Shown: positions 1-11,169 of the stretch, piece after piece | Numbering within the stretch: position 1 is the first letter of the stretch | Layout: each line of letters starts with the position of its first letter | DNA from: Triatoma infestans | Lineage: Eukaryota; Arthropoda; Insecta; Hemiptera; Reduviidae | Length of the DNA stretch: 64,000 bases | Direction: 5' to 3' | Assembly: GCA_011037195.1 (NCBI GenBank) | Contig: JAAEAF010000406.1 | Location: forward strand, 186,001 to 250,000 | Translations under genes and position numbers: made by a program | The notes under the pieces: generated by a model | Databases searched by the model: none | Told to the model about the DNA's origin: nothing | The model's input: the letters and a program-made list of their open reading frames with translations, nothing else

Positions 1-656
1 ATATAAAATGTTTTTTTGTATTCCAACACGTCTTCGGATTTCCGGATTTGGCGCGTGCCATATCTTGGAGACTCTACAGCTTCTTCTCCATAAATCCATT
101 TCTAAGGCCAAAAGCCTAAATTCCAATTTCTTCGTTAGGCTCCAAGTTTCTGCCACATAGAGGGTTTTACTCGCTAAGAGTAGAAGAGCCTTTTTTTAAT
201 TTCCATGCGGGTAGATTTGCTCCAAAGTACCGAGCTTAATAATTGGATAGCTTGTCTTCCCTTTACAATTTTCTTTTGGATATCCAATTCTGAAGACCCA
301 GTAGCTGATAACCAGGCACCTAGATACTTAAACTCGCTACAAGGATATAGCTGCCAATCATCCACAATCAGGGACGTTGGAGAAGATCCGCTTACCACCA
401 GGTATTGCGTTTTGGACTTAGTGACCTCTAAGCCCCATTCTGAGTACGCTGCGAGCAACTTCCTCAACATGTATGCTAGGTCTTCCTCATCTTCAGCAAT
501 AAGAACTTGATCGTCCGCAAACTGAACGTGTACAGGGTATCTTCTCCCACTTTCACTCCCATTTTTGAGCATTTTCTCGTCCAATCAGAGAGGGCCACAT
601 CGACGAAGATGTTAAAGAGGACGGGCGAAACACAGCAACCTTGTCTGAGACCTTTT
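1..656 (-). pseudogene. Non-LTR retrotransposon RT, C-terminal half (relic)
   Basis: Minus-strand reading gives the second half of a LINE reverse transcriptase. A LRQGCCVSPVLFNIF-type block lies near 655-600, followed by the catalytic box as FADDQ (about 519-505). After it comes a thumb region with EFKYLGAW and a conserved WSLTKKLEFRLLALEMD-type region near 150-70. The reading frame changes at least twice, near 590 between the RLRQG-type and FADD parts and again near 165, so the protein is broken. The first Asp pair of the active site is kept. The piece is 5'-truncated at about 656 and runs off the left edge of the window. Clade is uncertain; the thumb wording is of the type common in arthropod RTE/Jockey-like elements. 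Confidence 0.8.
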
Positions 657-659
657 GAA

Positions 660-1965
660 TAATATTTACTGTTCTATTTAATTAAAGTAGCTATCAAGAA
701 AAAATTCAGCATTTCATTCCATTGATGAAGAAGAAGACAGAAGAGAATTAGGCGTAAATCCAACGTACAATGTAAGTCCGCCATTTTGTATTTGGCCATT
801 TATACTAATGGAATCAAATAAAAATGATATTAAACACAATTTTCATAAAATTTTCCCAAAGGAATTCATAATATTCAGTTAAAAAACTTTTCTTAACCTG
901 GAGTTTTTAGCTATTCATTATACTGTTCTTAATTTTAAGATGTGCTGCAGTCCACCAAGCATTGAAAGAGACCTATAAAGATAGAAATCTCGGAAGAGCT
1001 AATTCCATCAAAATCTAGTTTCTCACAATATAATAAAAGGAATTAATCTGTATCATCTGTATGACGAAACCAAAAAAATAAAATAAAAAATAGGAAAAAA
1101 TATATTAAAAATCTAAACAAGAAATAAAACGAAAAAGAAAAATAATGGATATATAAATATAAATAAAATATAATTCTACATGAAATTAATATATATAGTA
1201 ACAAATGTTAGGAGTCACATGACACATACGTCAGCACGAAAAAGCGGTAAAATAAAATGGCAGTCTGCCACTAAACAGCCAAATAAGTAAGGCGACTCAA
1301 TCTGTATCTGTATCAATATTGAAATAAACCAAACTTCTTTGAAATAACATTTAAATAATAAAATATAATACTAATACAAATTTAAAATATAAATTTCAGT
1401 AATTTTACAAACAATAAACATACAAAAAGAAACTGAAAAATAAGAAAGAAAAAACCACGTGAGTCTAATATTTAAATAAATATGATGTGGCTGTTTGGAA
1501 CAAACAAGAAATAGTTTTCCATTGTAAAATAAACCAAAATGCAAAAAACGATAACATAATAAATATAACGAAGCCAGATAAAAGGAAAAATAAAAAGAAA
1601 AATAAAGACACAAACTATATTCTGTAAGTAAAATTGTGATAAAGCTTTATTAATTCACTATAATCAATTAAACTATAATTATATAAATTTACAGCAAAAA
1701 ATTAAGATAATAATACGAAACATATTTCACGGTACCAACAATAAGAAATATTTGGCTGACTTTATAAAATATTAAACAATTTTATCCAAAAACGAAAGCA
1801 GACAATGCTTAAGATAAAAAACGAAGCCCACAAAATAATGTATGCAAAAATTTTCACATAAATTACAGAATAAATAATGGTTAGTAATTTTTGGACAAAA
1901 AAATATATACTATTTTATGTTTTGAATTTATATGTAAATGCTTAAACATATTTTTATAATTGTAG
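660..1965. other. AT-rich stretch without a recognised gene
   Basis: Very A-rich sequence with long runs of A/T and no reading frame that resembles a known family. I see no RNA gene or terminal repeats here. Confidence 0.5.
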
Positions 1966-1967
1966 AA

Positions 1968-2010
1968 TTTCCTCTGAGGATGGCACGTTTTAGTGCCGAA
2001 ACGTAAGAAA
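1968..2010 (+). ncRNA. Hammerhead-like motif (ACGT stem III type)
   Basis: Order of parts: a CTGAGGA box (1974-1980), a single T, a perfect stem II of GGCAC (1982-1986) with GTGCC (1993-1997), then GAAA (1998-2001). The palindrome ACGT (2001-2004) could serve as stem III and is followed by A2005 as the cleavage-site H base. TTTC (1968-1971) and GAAA (2007-2010) can pair as stem I. The extra T between the CTGANGA box and stem II departs from the canonical core, so activity is uncertain. Similar small hammerheads with minimal stem III are known from Penelope-like retroelements. No protein is associated here. Confidence 0.45.
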
Positions 2011-2156
2011 TGTATTAAAAAGATCTGTAACTAAAAAGTTGATAAAATAAAACAAAATTTGGCTGAACAATTGGTTCTTCACTGAAATACCACTGCATAA
2101 TAAAAGGAATTATTTACCCTTCTTAATAATTTATAATAAGAAGAAGCGTTATAATT

Positions 2157-2935
2157 TCTGGTGTGAAACACTCAAACAACTTCCTCTTACTGCAGTTTAC
2201 AAAATTGTAATTGACAAATTCTATGGTTACTATACTAAATTTATTCAAATTCGTCGGTGTTTTCTTGAAGAAAATTGCAAAAACTGAAAAACACTGCAAT
2301 ACTATATAATAAAATCGCACTTTCGGTTTACTAATTTTCTTCAGAATTTTGGCAAACTATTTCTAATTAATTCTGAGATGGTAGAATATATACCCTACCC
2401 TTCCCCCCAAAACCCTCTTAAATGAGTTCCAAATAAAAGTTGTAGCTCTTTGTATCTGTAGTTCACATAGTTTAAAGAAAATCGTTCGAGGCGTTTTAGA
2501 GGAAATAACAGTAAAGTGGTACTTCCGGTTGAGGAATTTTCGGAACTGTCGTATCCCATGGTGATGCCTAAAAGAAATATTAAGTTTGAAATTCCTGCGA
2601 TTTTTGTTTATGACCTGTGCTGTTTACACACATACATACATACACGCACCTAGAAGCCCTTACAGCTCACTGTCCGGTGATGTCCAGTGTTGTCTGCAAC
2701 GAGAAAAACTGTCCGGAGGGCGGCAGTGCACTGAGAAGGCTCCGGACGCTAACGACCATAGATATTGACGCATCCTAACTTAGAAAAAGAAAACACACAG
2801 ACCATTTTCTAAAACCCATTTTTTGGACATAGGGGAAGTCAGAACGTGAATTTCCGGTAAAAACTCGATATCAATAATTGACAAGATCACAATACTTCCT
2901 CTCTTGCTAAACAGTAAGAGAAAGTAAAAATACAA
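2157..2935 (+). repeat. Dispersed repeat family R, copy with SINE inside
   Basis: Starts with the family head (GGTGTGAAACACTC then CTTCCTCTTACTGCAGT) and ends with the family tail (CAATACTTCCTCT ... AGTAAGAGAAAGTAAAA). In between are the recurring blocks ATTTTCTTCAGAATTTTGG, AAATAAAAGTTG and TACTTCCGGTTGA, and an ACATACATACA microsatellite. A SINE body sits at the microsatellite (about 2655-2790). No coding capacity is visible. The copy is a good example of this repeat in plus orientation. Confidence 0.75.
2655..2790 (+). mobile_element. SINE body, 5'-truncated
   Basis: This segment closely matches the body of the tRNA-headed SINE at 29459-29690: both share CTCACTGTCCGGTGATG, CAGTGTTGTCTG, GGCAGTGCACTGA and ACCATAGAT-TTGACGC. 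The tRNA-like head is missing, so the copy is 5'-truncated. It is inserted in or next to the simple repeat of a family R copy. I could not fix a clean target duplication. Confidence 0.7.
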
Positions 2936-2939
2936 TGAA

Positions 2940-4040
2940 GCATAATTTAAAATCTCCAAATATATAGCCTAGGTTCCTTTTACGAGACAACCATATTGTG
3001 GGAAATATATAAATTAAACACGAAAAATGAGTGAAAATAATAAGTACTATAATAAGTACAATGAGTTAGAATAAATACTCATTAGATTACTGTCAATTAG
3101 TTCATGAACCAACCGGCTCACTGATCCGGTTCCCAATAAGGATCCAGAACCGATGATCCGGCTCATTAAAATGATTCGTATTCCCCATGAATCATTCCCC
3201 AAGAAGACATGATATGTACACTGCAACAGCTTTCATCTGATGGCAGGGATGCCAACTTAGGATGTTAAAATTATCGTATTCTTATATAGATATTCTTTGA
3301 TTTTTTACATGCTTTGTCTCTTTACTTTATTAAGTAACCCTTGTACTTCAGAGATCTTCTTTCTTACAAGTTCATCCCATGTTTTTTCCAACGATTTCAC
3401 TTTTTCACTTTTCTAAAATAAGGCGCTCTTTCTTTATAAAATAAGGCGTAAACATCGTTTTCGGGCTAAAGGCACCGCAGAATTCACCTTCCTCCATTTA
3501 TTTGTTTTTTAATACAATCAATAATGTTAAAATTATGATGGATTACCCCCGACCAGATAAATTATATTTAAATTAAATTTATTATCATATTTTTTATTTA
3601 GTGGTTTATTTAGTTCTATATTAAAATTTACATAATAAACATCGTGATAAGGTTAAAGGTGAACTATATTGTGGGGCAGGGAAAATTATTACATCAAGAA
3701 AACATGGTTTTCTGAATATGATTGCAGGTAGCAGCACCATAAAACCGTATTTGTTAGTAATATAAATGGCAGTAAATTTTCTCTTAGTGGAAGTCATACC
3801 ATTTTCAACGTTTATGAACATATTTAATATTTAGTTACGACAAATAATCCTTAAAGAAATGTGACACTTTTGTTTATTTTGATTATTATTTATTAATATT
3901 ATTCATTTGTTTTCTTTTCCTAGTGATTTATATTAGTACACCTATATTTATTAGTATATAGTAAAAACCTGCAGTTATAAAATGATTCTTTTCTGCATCC
4001 AACAAGCTCGTCTTTAGGACATTATTACAAAATCACTGCT
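2940..4040. other. Intergenic, possible MITE end, no gene
   Basis: AT-rich sequence with no protein similarity that I recognise. About 3106-3215 holds repeated GATCCGGTTC / GATGATCCGGCTCA / GAATCATTCCCC words of a kind often seen in hAT-type miniature elements, but no matching pair of ends could be drawn. Confidence 0.35.
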
Positions 4041-4042
4041 AG

Positions 4043-4684
4043 GATGAACTGTACACTGTTGATAATGTAAATGATAAGTATGATCTCTTCTATACGTGGG
4101 TGAAGTATTTTTTCAACATAGCTTATCCTTTGAAGAAAATATACCTTAATGAACCTAAGAAGCCATGGTTATCGAAAACGTTAGAAGATTTGAAAGATGA
4201 ATTATTCTATACTCTCCGGTTGGCAAGAGCTAGTAGCAATACAAATATATGGCGCAAATATAGATCCTTAAAGAAACATCTACATGAGCAGATATGTCAT
4301 GCAAAGAAGACATATTACAACAATATGCTAGAATCAGCAATCAATCTGTCAAAAACAGCATGGTCCATAGCCAAAAACTCTGACAGAGGTAACTGTAAAC
4401 CCGTTTGTTTAGCTGATAAATCTGGGAAGATAAGTCTGGGATCTGATCCAAGAGATGTTGTCAATATGTTTAGCTCTAGCTTTATTGGCAACATTCAGGA
4501 TCTAGTCAGTGAAGTGAATAATATAAAACCCTCAATAATATCTAATGATAAACAATTTTCCAACCCCCAATCTATCTATTTGAAACCAATATCTTTGTCT
4601 GAACTGAAATCCTCAATCATAACTATCAGCAAAAAATCGTCGCACGGATTTGATGATATACCATGTAGCTTGAACCTTCATTGA
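4043..4684 (+). pseudogene. LINE ORF2, linker and start of RT (part 1)
   Basis: Codes the region before the RT fingers: KKPWLSKTL, a lysine-rich helical stretch (WRKYRSLKKHLH), then LSELKSSI and KSSHGFDDIPCSL. The last is the conserved 'K..GxDxIP' motif found just before RT block 1. No convincing start codon exists because the 5' part is missing; a GTG at 4100 is only an internal codon. The frame stops at 4684, and the sequence continues without a gap in another frame (next entry), so a single frameshift near 4670 separates the two. Confidence 0.8.
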
Positions 4685-6065
4685 TAAATCAATTCATCAT
4701 ATTTTCAATCTGAGCCTTGAAAAGGGTGTTTATCCAGACGGCATGAAGACGGCCAGGATAGTTCCAATCTTCAAGAAAGGAAAGAAGGATGACCCCAATA
4801 ACTATAGGCCTATTGCTGTTATGTCTGTGTTTGCTAAGATCTTGGATGACCTCATTTATGAAAGATTTATGGATTTCTTAATATCGTGTAACGTCTTCTC
4901 TGAGACTCAATTCGCATTTCTTCCTGAAAAAAGTTCAATCGATGCTGTTTCTTGCCTTTTGGAAGAAGTGTACAAATCCCTTAATCAAAATAATGACGTT
5001 ATTAGTTTATTTTTCGATTGCTCCAAGGCCTTTGATATTGTGCAGCATGAAAGATTGTTAGAAACTCTGGACAAAGTTGGTATCCGGGGTGTCGCTCATC
5101 AACTCATGAATTCATATCTGGGCAATAGGAAACAAGTTGTCACGTTAAGATCTTCTGAGGAACGCAATATCCAAAGAGAATTTCAATCTCGGACCCTATT
5201 ATCTCCTAGTGGTGTAGGACAAGGCTCTAAGTTGGGGCCACTCTTATTTATTATAGAGGTCAATGATGCACCCAGAAATAGTAGGAGAGGAAAATTAATT
5301 CAGTATGCAGATGATATCAGCACAGTATTCACTGGAGGAATCGAGGATGATGTTGTGAATTGTGCCAATGTTGGAGCAGATGTCATACTTAGATGGTTCA
5401 AAGACAAATGCATTAAAATGAATAATTCCAAGATGGTTGGTCTATGCTATTCAGTTGCTACAGGTGGAAAAGAGTACTCTCCTTTAGTTAAGACTGAATG
5501 TGGCAGCATAATCTTCCCACCTTCGACAAAATTTCTTGGACTCCACATTTTGGAAGATCTGCGCTGGAAAGAACATATACGTTCACTGGCTCCTAAACAT
5601 TCGAGCATAGTATATCTCTTGAAAAAATTAACTCTAATCCTCAATCTCGAGGCCTTGAAAGTAGTATATTTTGGAAAATTCCAATCAACGGCTTCCTATT
5701 GGATAATGTTTTGTGGAAACAGCCCATGTACATCAAGAATTTTCCGCATCCAAAAAAGAGCTATTCGTGCGATGGTTAAAGCAAGACCCAACGAAAGCTG
5801 CAGGTTGCATTTTAAAAATAACAAAATCCTCACGATTCCAGCTCTTTATATCTTTTCCATCTGTTCATTGTTCTACAAAATTAGAAATAATTACAACACC
5901 TTCAACCATAAATATAATACTCGGGACCGTGACCACTTTCCTTTTCCTCAAGCAAACCACTCATTTTTCACATCTTCTTATTTATTTATGGGAAGGAAAA
6001 TATTTAATGCACTTCCAAATGAAATTTCATCTTCACCAACAAAACTATGCTCCTGGATAGAGTAA
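4685..6065 (+). pseudogene. LINE ORF2, reverse transcriptase and C-terminus (part 2)
   Basis: Best-preserved RT in the window: 440 residues open from 4743. RT blocks in order (residues from 4743): ARIVPIFKKG (4-13), NYRPIAVMSVFAKILDDL (20-37), FFDCSKAFD with the first catalytic Asp (90-98), GVGQGSKLGPLLF (157-169) and the YADD box (188-191, about 5304-5315). Then follow FLGLHILEDLRW in the thumb and a C-terminal segment with LTIPALYIF, YNTRDRDHF and GRKIFNALP. All three catalytic aspartates are present. This C-terminus is typical of Jockey/RTE-like arthropod LINEs without an RNase H. It is inactive as it stands because of the frameshift at about 4670 and the missing endonuclease. Confidence 0.88.
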
Positions 6066-6299
6066 TATATGATTTGGATGATTTTCTTACATAGACTTGC
6101 TTTGTAAGAAAGTTGTTATTAGATTTATAATGTCTTGTTCCTATAAGTGTATGTAGAAATGAAGATAAATAAAGATTATTATTATTATTATATTAATATT
6201 AAGATTTGTTATGCATGTTGTATACATAATAAAAATGCCTTTTTTTCACCTTCCAAATATCATTTTTCTTGTAATTTCCGGTACCAAAATCCATTTCTT

Positions 6300-7030
6300 A
6301 CCAGGTTGTCATTGCCAGAATAGTGAAGAAGACATGATATTCATGTTTAGGCGACCGGTGCATGAATTCTATAAATGGGGTTTAGCAATAAACCTCCAAA
6401 AAAGCGAATATATGTCGACCGTCACAGAATCCCTTGCATTGGACAATGACAGAACAAAAAAAACTTGAAGCAAAAAAGGTTCATAGCTTCAAATATGAGG
6501 GGGGGGTCTGTCATCGGATTAAACGGCTCCTCGAGATGTGATATAAGGAAAAGGGTAAGTGATGGCCGTCGAACTATCAGCTGCTCAGTTCTGTACCATG
6601 AAGCAAAGCAAATTTATAAATCCATAGTGCAAACCATTATGTTGTACGGGTGCGAAACTTGGATCATAGGTAGTAATGAGCAAAAGAAGCTGAAGGCAGC
6701 TGAAATGGATTGTCTACGTCGATCTTCTAGGAAGTTTCGATTAGAAAATATAAGGAACGAGACTATTAGGGAAATAATGGATATAAAGGAGGTATTTTGG
6801 AAACAATAAGAAAAAGGAAGCTACAATGGTTTGGCCATGTCAAAAGGATGGAGGATGGAAGACTGCCATAAAAATTTTTGAATGGTGCCGACCGGAAGAA
6901 GGAAGAGAGGGAGGCCGAAGCTTTGTTAGGCTGAATACAGTTAATGAAGACATGGCTGGCTGGGGATTAGCTGAGTAAGATGCTCTTGATAGAGACCTGT
7001 GGAGAAATAAGAGGTCGTACTTCTTTTAAA
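6300..7030 (+). pseudogene. Non-LTR RT C-terminal relic
   Basis: Several frame-broken blocks match the post-catalytic half of a LINE RT. A QVVIAR-NSEED block (about 6303-6335, the part after YADD) is followed by YKWGLAINLQKSEYM (6372-6420), IMLYGCETWIIGSNEQKKLKAAEMDCLRR (about 6636-6725) and RKRKLQWFGHVKRMEDGRLP (6809-6870). The end motif is GWGLAE-DALDRDLWRNK (about 6959-7010). The order is that of an intact element, but at least three frame changes and a stop occur. The 5' part including YADD is missing. It is a different family from the neighbouring element at 4.0-6.2 kb. Confidence 0.8.
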
Positions 7031-7105
7031 ATTTATTTGATGGGGGGATGGCATCATTAAGGGGAATTTCTAAACAAAACAAAAATCCATTTCTAAAATA
7101 TCTGG

Positions 7106-8235
7106 TATGCCACACCACTTTCTCTTACTGCAGTTAATAGAATCACAACATGCCCTAGCACAGCTATAAAAGTGATTCGGATTAGCATGGATGGCAGGTG
7201 AAAGTAATTCAGAATACAGCGCCAAAAACACTAAACAAACTCAATACCGTTTGAAATGTAACAGCTGATCGCTCACAACCGCCTAAAATAAATCTGTCCA
7301 GAAAAATGTTTGATATAAAAGTACAGGTCTACACATACGGTCAATTAGCATGCCAATATTAGAGGAAATCGTTATAGTCGTTTTAGAGAAAATCCCCCCC
7401 TCCCACCGCACCAAAAAAGTAGAAATCTATTTTGGATGGCCACATTTTCACTTGACCGCTTTTCCTTCAAATTTAGAATTATTTATGAGTGGTTTATTAT
7501 TATTTAGAATTATTTAGCAGTAAAATTATCCCATTATCGTATAGGTCGTAGAACCATAAATTTCACTGAACTGGTACTTTAGAGGAAAACTTAACGTCCC
7601 TGGTCCTCCAGAACCCTTCAAAAAATCAATTGTCGAGAATAAATTTTTCGAATAAAAGTGATTATGAGGAAGTATGCAAAAAAAAAAATCCGCAATCTAC
7701 ATACTATTTATTGGAAAAGTAAAAAGAAGATCTAGAATAGCAGCGCACGAACTTATACCTCTACAGTCGCCAGGAGAATGGATACTTGCTAACTTCTCTT
7801 AAAAAATCCATCTGACAAGTGCTTCTATAAAAGAATAGTGACATTTGATGAGAAATAGATTTACTGGCGAAATACTAAAAGGTGGTCAATGATTTCATCG
7901 CGGTCAAATGGCATTTCCAGTTGGTATAAGAGATCAATTTGAGAAAAAGTCGATGTGCATTTTCTAGAACTATGAAGGCTGATGGACTTTTCATGAATTC
8001 CGACCTTTACTGCCACCAACTAGAAATAATGTACCCAAAAATGGCCCAGCGTTATCCAGCTTTGGTCAATCGCAAACAAGTTTTGTTTCAGCAAGATAAC
8101 GCTCGGCCAAACATAGCTCTATCCGACGACCATTTGTTTCGGTCCATTGCACAGTGCTTCTGTTAAAAATTCAATTTCGAAAATCTGACGCGAATGCATT
8201 AACTTTCTCTTAATCAAGTAAGAGAAAGAAAAATA
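7106..8235 (+). repeat. Family R copy interrupted by a mariner relic
   Basis: Family head CTTTCTCTTACTGCAGTTAAT at about 7120-7140 and family tail (ATTTCGAAAATCTGACG, then CTTTCTCTTAATC, AAGTAAGAGAAAG) at about 8170-8232. Interior blocks such as GGTACTTTAGAGGAAAACTTAACG and AATAAAAGTGATTA are recognisable. The mariner sequence lies inside, from roughly 7690 to 8170. Confidence 0.65.
7690..8170 (+). pseudogene. Mariner-like transposase relic
   Basis: Conserved mariner blocks occur in order but in more than one frame. RIVTFDEK followed by a stop where Trp is expected (first catalytic Asp, codon 7847-7849) and IYWRNTKR come first. NSDLYCHQLEIMYPKM and RYPALVNRKQVLFQQDNARP (second Asp, about 8089-8109) come next, then DDHLFRSIAQ. 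The segment between the second Asp and the DYHLFRS-like end is deleted; in mariner this holds the third catalytic Asp, so the protein lacks part of its DDD site. Wording is closest to the irritans-type subfamily. The N-terminal helix-turn-helix domain and terminal inverted repeats were not found. Confidence 0.8.
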
Positions 8236-8399
8236 CATTTAAAACATACTCATTTCCTCCAAACTTGGAATATACTAAATGTTCAGTTAGATTTACCACC
8301 ATTATATAACTGGTACAAACCGATATAATAATGAAACACTTTTTAGGAAGCGTGATCTCCTACAGTTCCGCACAACCCCATTAAATCAATTTTCATGGT

Positions 8400-9035
8400 A
8401 ATAATTACAAAACTGGTAGATCTATGTGAAGTTAATACTAACAATGTTGAAGAAACTGGAGAATGTCTTTTACTAGAAAATTGCAAAAACTGAAAGAAAA
8501 AAAAAGTTCACTAAAGCCGCACTTATTGACAACCGATTTTCTTCAAAATCGGAATTTTTGGCAACATATTTAATTCTTGAAAATGTGGATTGTTCCACAA
8601 TGCTGGAAAACACACGGTATTTTATCCGTCGTGTACATTTCTCTTATTCCTGCCCGGTTTCCGATTTTCATCCATCGTCAGAGTAACTTTATGAAGTTCG
8701 TGCAGAGGGTTTATTTCACCATGTTTCCGTTACAGTCTACACTAAAGTCAGCAGGAGTAGTGTGTAACAGAAACATTTCGGTGAATTGAACTCTCTATAC
8801 GAACTTGATAAATTTACTCTAACGATGGATGAAAATCCGAAACCGGGCAGGATTAAGAGAAATATATATGCTACGACGGCTAAAACACCAGATATTTAAT
8901 TCTTATTAATTTTATAGAGGTATAAGAACCATATAAGCGAATTGTCATCAGAAGAATGCCTAACGTCAACCAGAACACTCCGAAAATGAAGTTTTGAGGA
9001 AAAAATGTTTTGTTTCAAATAAAAGTGAGGACTGG
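8400..9035 (+). repeat. Family R copy split by a foldback insert
   Basis: R blocks before the insert (AAAACTGAAAGAAAA, CGATTTTCTTCAAAATCGG, TTTTTGGCAACATATTTAATTCTT) continue after it (TTTAATTCTTATTAATTTTATAGAGG, TTTCAAATAAAAGTGAGG). The interruption is the insert at 8579-8891. Confidence 0.6.
8579..8891 (-). mobile_element. 313-bp inverted-repeat insert with hammerhead-like motif in each arm
   Basis: The insert is flanked by a perfect 13-bp duplication ATATTTAATTCTT (8566-8578 and 8892-8904). The two arms (about 8620-8715 and 8780-8890) are inverted copies of each other. Each carries the box CTGACGA/CTAACGA, T, GGAT-loop-ATCC (or ATCG), GAAACCGGG. Long duplications are expected for target-primed retrotransposition, not for cut-and-paste elements. 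No coding sequence. Other members of the same family lie at 20137-20311, 40686-40785 and 62654-62993. Confidence 0.75.
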
Positions 9036-9044
9036 TTATGGTTG

Positions 9045-9240
9045 GTTCAGCAAATCTAGAAAGTATCAGAGATATTTTCCTTGATAACCGGCTTCACTTT
9101 GTGATCATATCGACCGGTTTCTAGCGTTTGCCCTTCATCAAGATGTCTTGATAAACAGTGTGATAACACAGACTTGGACAGAGCAAAATCAGTTTATACA
9201 CTGTTTGGAAAAGTGTTTTGGTCTTAACTGTGTTAGGAAA
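9045..9240 (-). mobile_element. Single arm of a hammerhead-like element (second family)
   Basis: Minus strand reads CATC-TTGATGA-AGGGC-loop-GCT-A-GAAACCGGTC-GATA (9108-9147), then a tail ending CTGATACTTTCTAGATTTGC and TGAACCAACCA. The same tail ends the inserts at 23475-23786 and 38645-38775. C3 of the core is T here, so this copy is probably dead. Only one arm of the inverted repeat is present. Confidence 0.55.
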
Positions 9241-11165
9241 AGGTTCTTTATACCTGACTAAGGCTGTTTCCATTAGTGAAAGGAAACATAAGTGAGTGGA
9301 ATTACTTTCTAGAGAAATTTACATCTTCTACATTACTATTTTACATTTTAATTATTACTTTCTTATTCTTGACTTTGGAACCAATATTTAATTATGAAAG
9401 ACTACTGCGTCAGTTGTTGACATTATGGAATAATTAGTTACTTATAAAATAAAGAAAACAATTGTAAGATAGTATAAGTAAATATATTGGAAAACAATTA
9501 AATAATCATGCTAACTGACACTCACACACATACATGCTGTCAGACATTCGCAGCCATGCTCTCTGGCACTCGCACACGCAAATACAAACATACTTCTTTT
9601 TTTTATAATGCGTGTTTACGTGATGGATTGTCGTATTGTTTAGTTGTTGCATTTGTGGTTATTGTGATAGTGGGAACATGGTGCTGAATAGGTTAAAATT
9701 CGCTAACGAATTTTGTTTGTTCGTTTATTAAGTTCTGTTTTGATGTCTTATGTTTGTACATTTCGAGTTGTTCAAGTATGTCCACTTGTCGTTCTTTTGT
9801 GTCCAGGTATATGAGCGTTAGGGTCGTGGAGATGTCATCGGGTTTAGCTCGTTTAGTTTACATGATTGGCGTAGTTGGAAGCGATTTTGCGATATTTGTA
9901 AGATCGTATGTGTTTCGAAAACCTTTACCTGATTTTTCCTACCGGTCTGGCCTATTTGAGGATAACGAATAAAGAATATGTAATCAAAGTTTAAAGAAAA
10001 TTGTTGGGAGCCGTTTTTAACAAAACTGAAAAATCCATTCAGTAAACTAGTACTTCCGGCTAACTTACATAATTTGATCAAATCCTTGTCGGTTTCGCCA
10101 GGCAGCATCTAGATGAAATATCGAGTTTTTGAAATGGAACTTTCTGCCATTTTCCGTTTTGTACTCAGGCGTCTCAAAATATGCATTTCTGATAAAATTC
10201 AGTTTAGAAAATCTGCCATGAATGCAATATTTCCTTTTACAGCAGTAAAAAAAAGTTAAAATATTGACGTTTTTATTGCGAACAGTAAAAATGAAACAAA
10301 TCGCGATGATGCACAACCAGCGGTTTTAAAAAAAAACAACATAAATAGGAAATAACTAGAGAGTAAAACCATAAAAAATGATTCATCATTTACATTTCTG
10401 CCCTATACATAGACCCAGAAAACTGAAATGAAAAGTTAATACACGTTATACCATAACCAGCAAGCAGATGAATAATTTCCAAACAATTAGTCCAGCTGTT
10501 TCATTCAGCCAATATTGGCAATATGTGTAGGTTACGTACTGGTTATCTATTTATTATATCTTTTTCATTTCTGGCACTCATTATGGCGCTAATATCTCTC
10601 AAAATATTATAAAATTTTATATCTACTAATATAAAAATTGATTATTCCTTGTTTGAAATTGTGTTATGTTATTAATAAGAATAATGAGGGTACATTTACA
10701 TAAAACCAACCGAACTAAATACATTTTTGAGGTGTTCCCCACGCGAATATCCTCGTAGACATTTTGCATACTAATTAAGTGGAAGTATTGTAGTGAAGAA
10801 GTGTAGAAGTACTATCACAATATTCACAAATTATATTTTATGTAATTTGTGTGGGGAGAAGTGATGCTAGAGTGACTGAGCGACGAGTGATGATGCTGGA
10901 GATGAAAATAGAATGATTGGCGGTGGCTGACGTGAACACGACCCTTTAAAGGTGCTTATGGCAGAGAGCGAGCCAACACAGTTGATTGCTTGTTACAATC
11001 AGTTTCTTGAATAATTCATTCGAGAGTTGTATTGTCGACTTACAATAAGTTCTTGAATTCCTGACTGGGTTTTCTTCTTGACAGCTTGTTTAGAATATCT
11101 AGTGGTCTAAACGTTCAAGTTGTTGTTCTCAATATATTTTATTTGGAGATTGGCAGATAACATCT
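9240..11165. other. No recognised gene; partial R fragments
   Basis: Contains CA-rich simple sequence (about 9520-9600) and pieces of family R (around 9970-10110). AT-rich unique DNA fills the remainder. Short open frames here show no family resemblance. Confidence 0.4.
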
Positions 11166-11169
11166 AAAC

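Larger units (their letters stand above)
4043..6197 (+). mobile_element. 5'-truncated LINE with RT and (ATT)n tail
   Basis: Element begins inside the region between endonuclease and RT (open frame from 4043) and ends with AATAAAG followed by an ATTATTATT tail at 6168-6197. Such microsatellite tails after a polyadenylation signal are typical of several non-LTR clades. There is no endonuclease, so it is a truncated insertion. One frameshift breaks the coding sequence. Confidence 0.85.

Noticed and set aside
205..510. Plus-strand 101-codon frame overlapping the first RT relic
   Set aside because: It lies opposite the minus-strand RT reading with the catalytic FADD box; a shadow frame.
3106..3215. 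Palindromic hAT-MITE with GATCCGGTTC words
   Set aside because: Suggestive repeated words only; borders and duplications were not found.
5447..5644. Minus frame inside the LINE RT
   Set aside because: Antisense shadow of the well-supported plus-strand RT.
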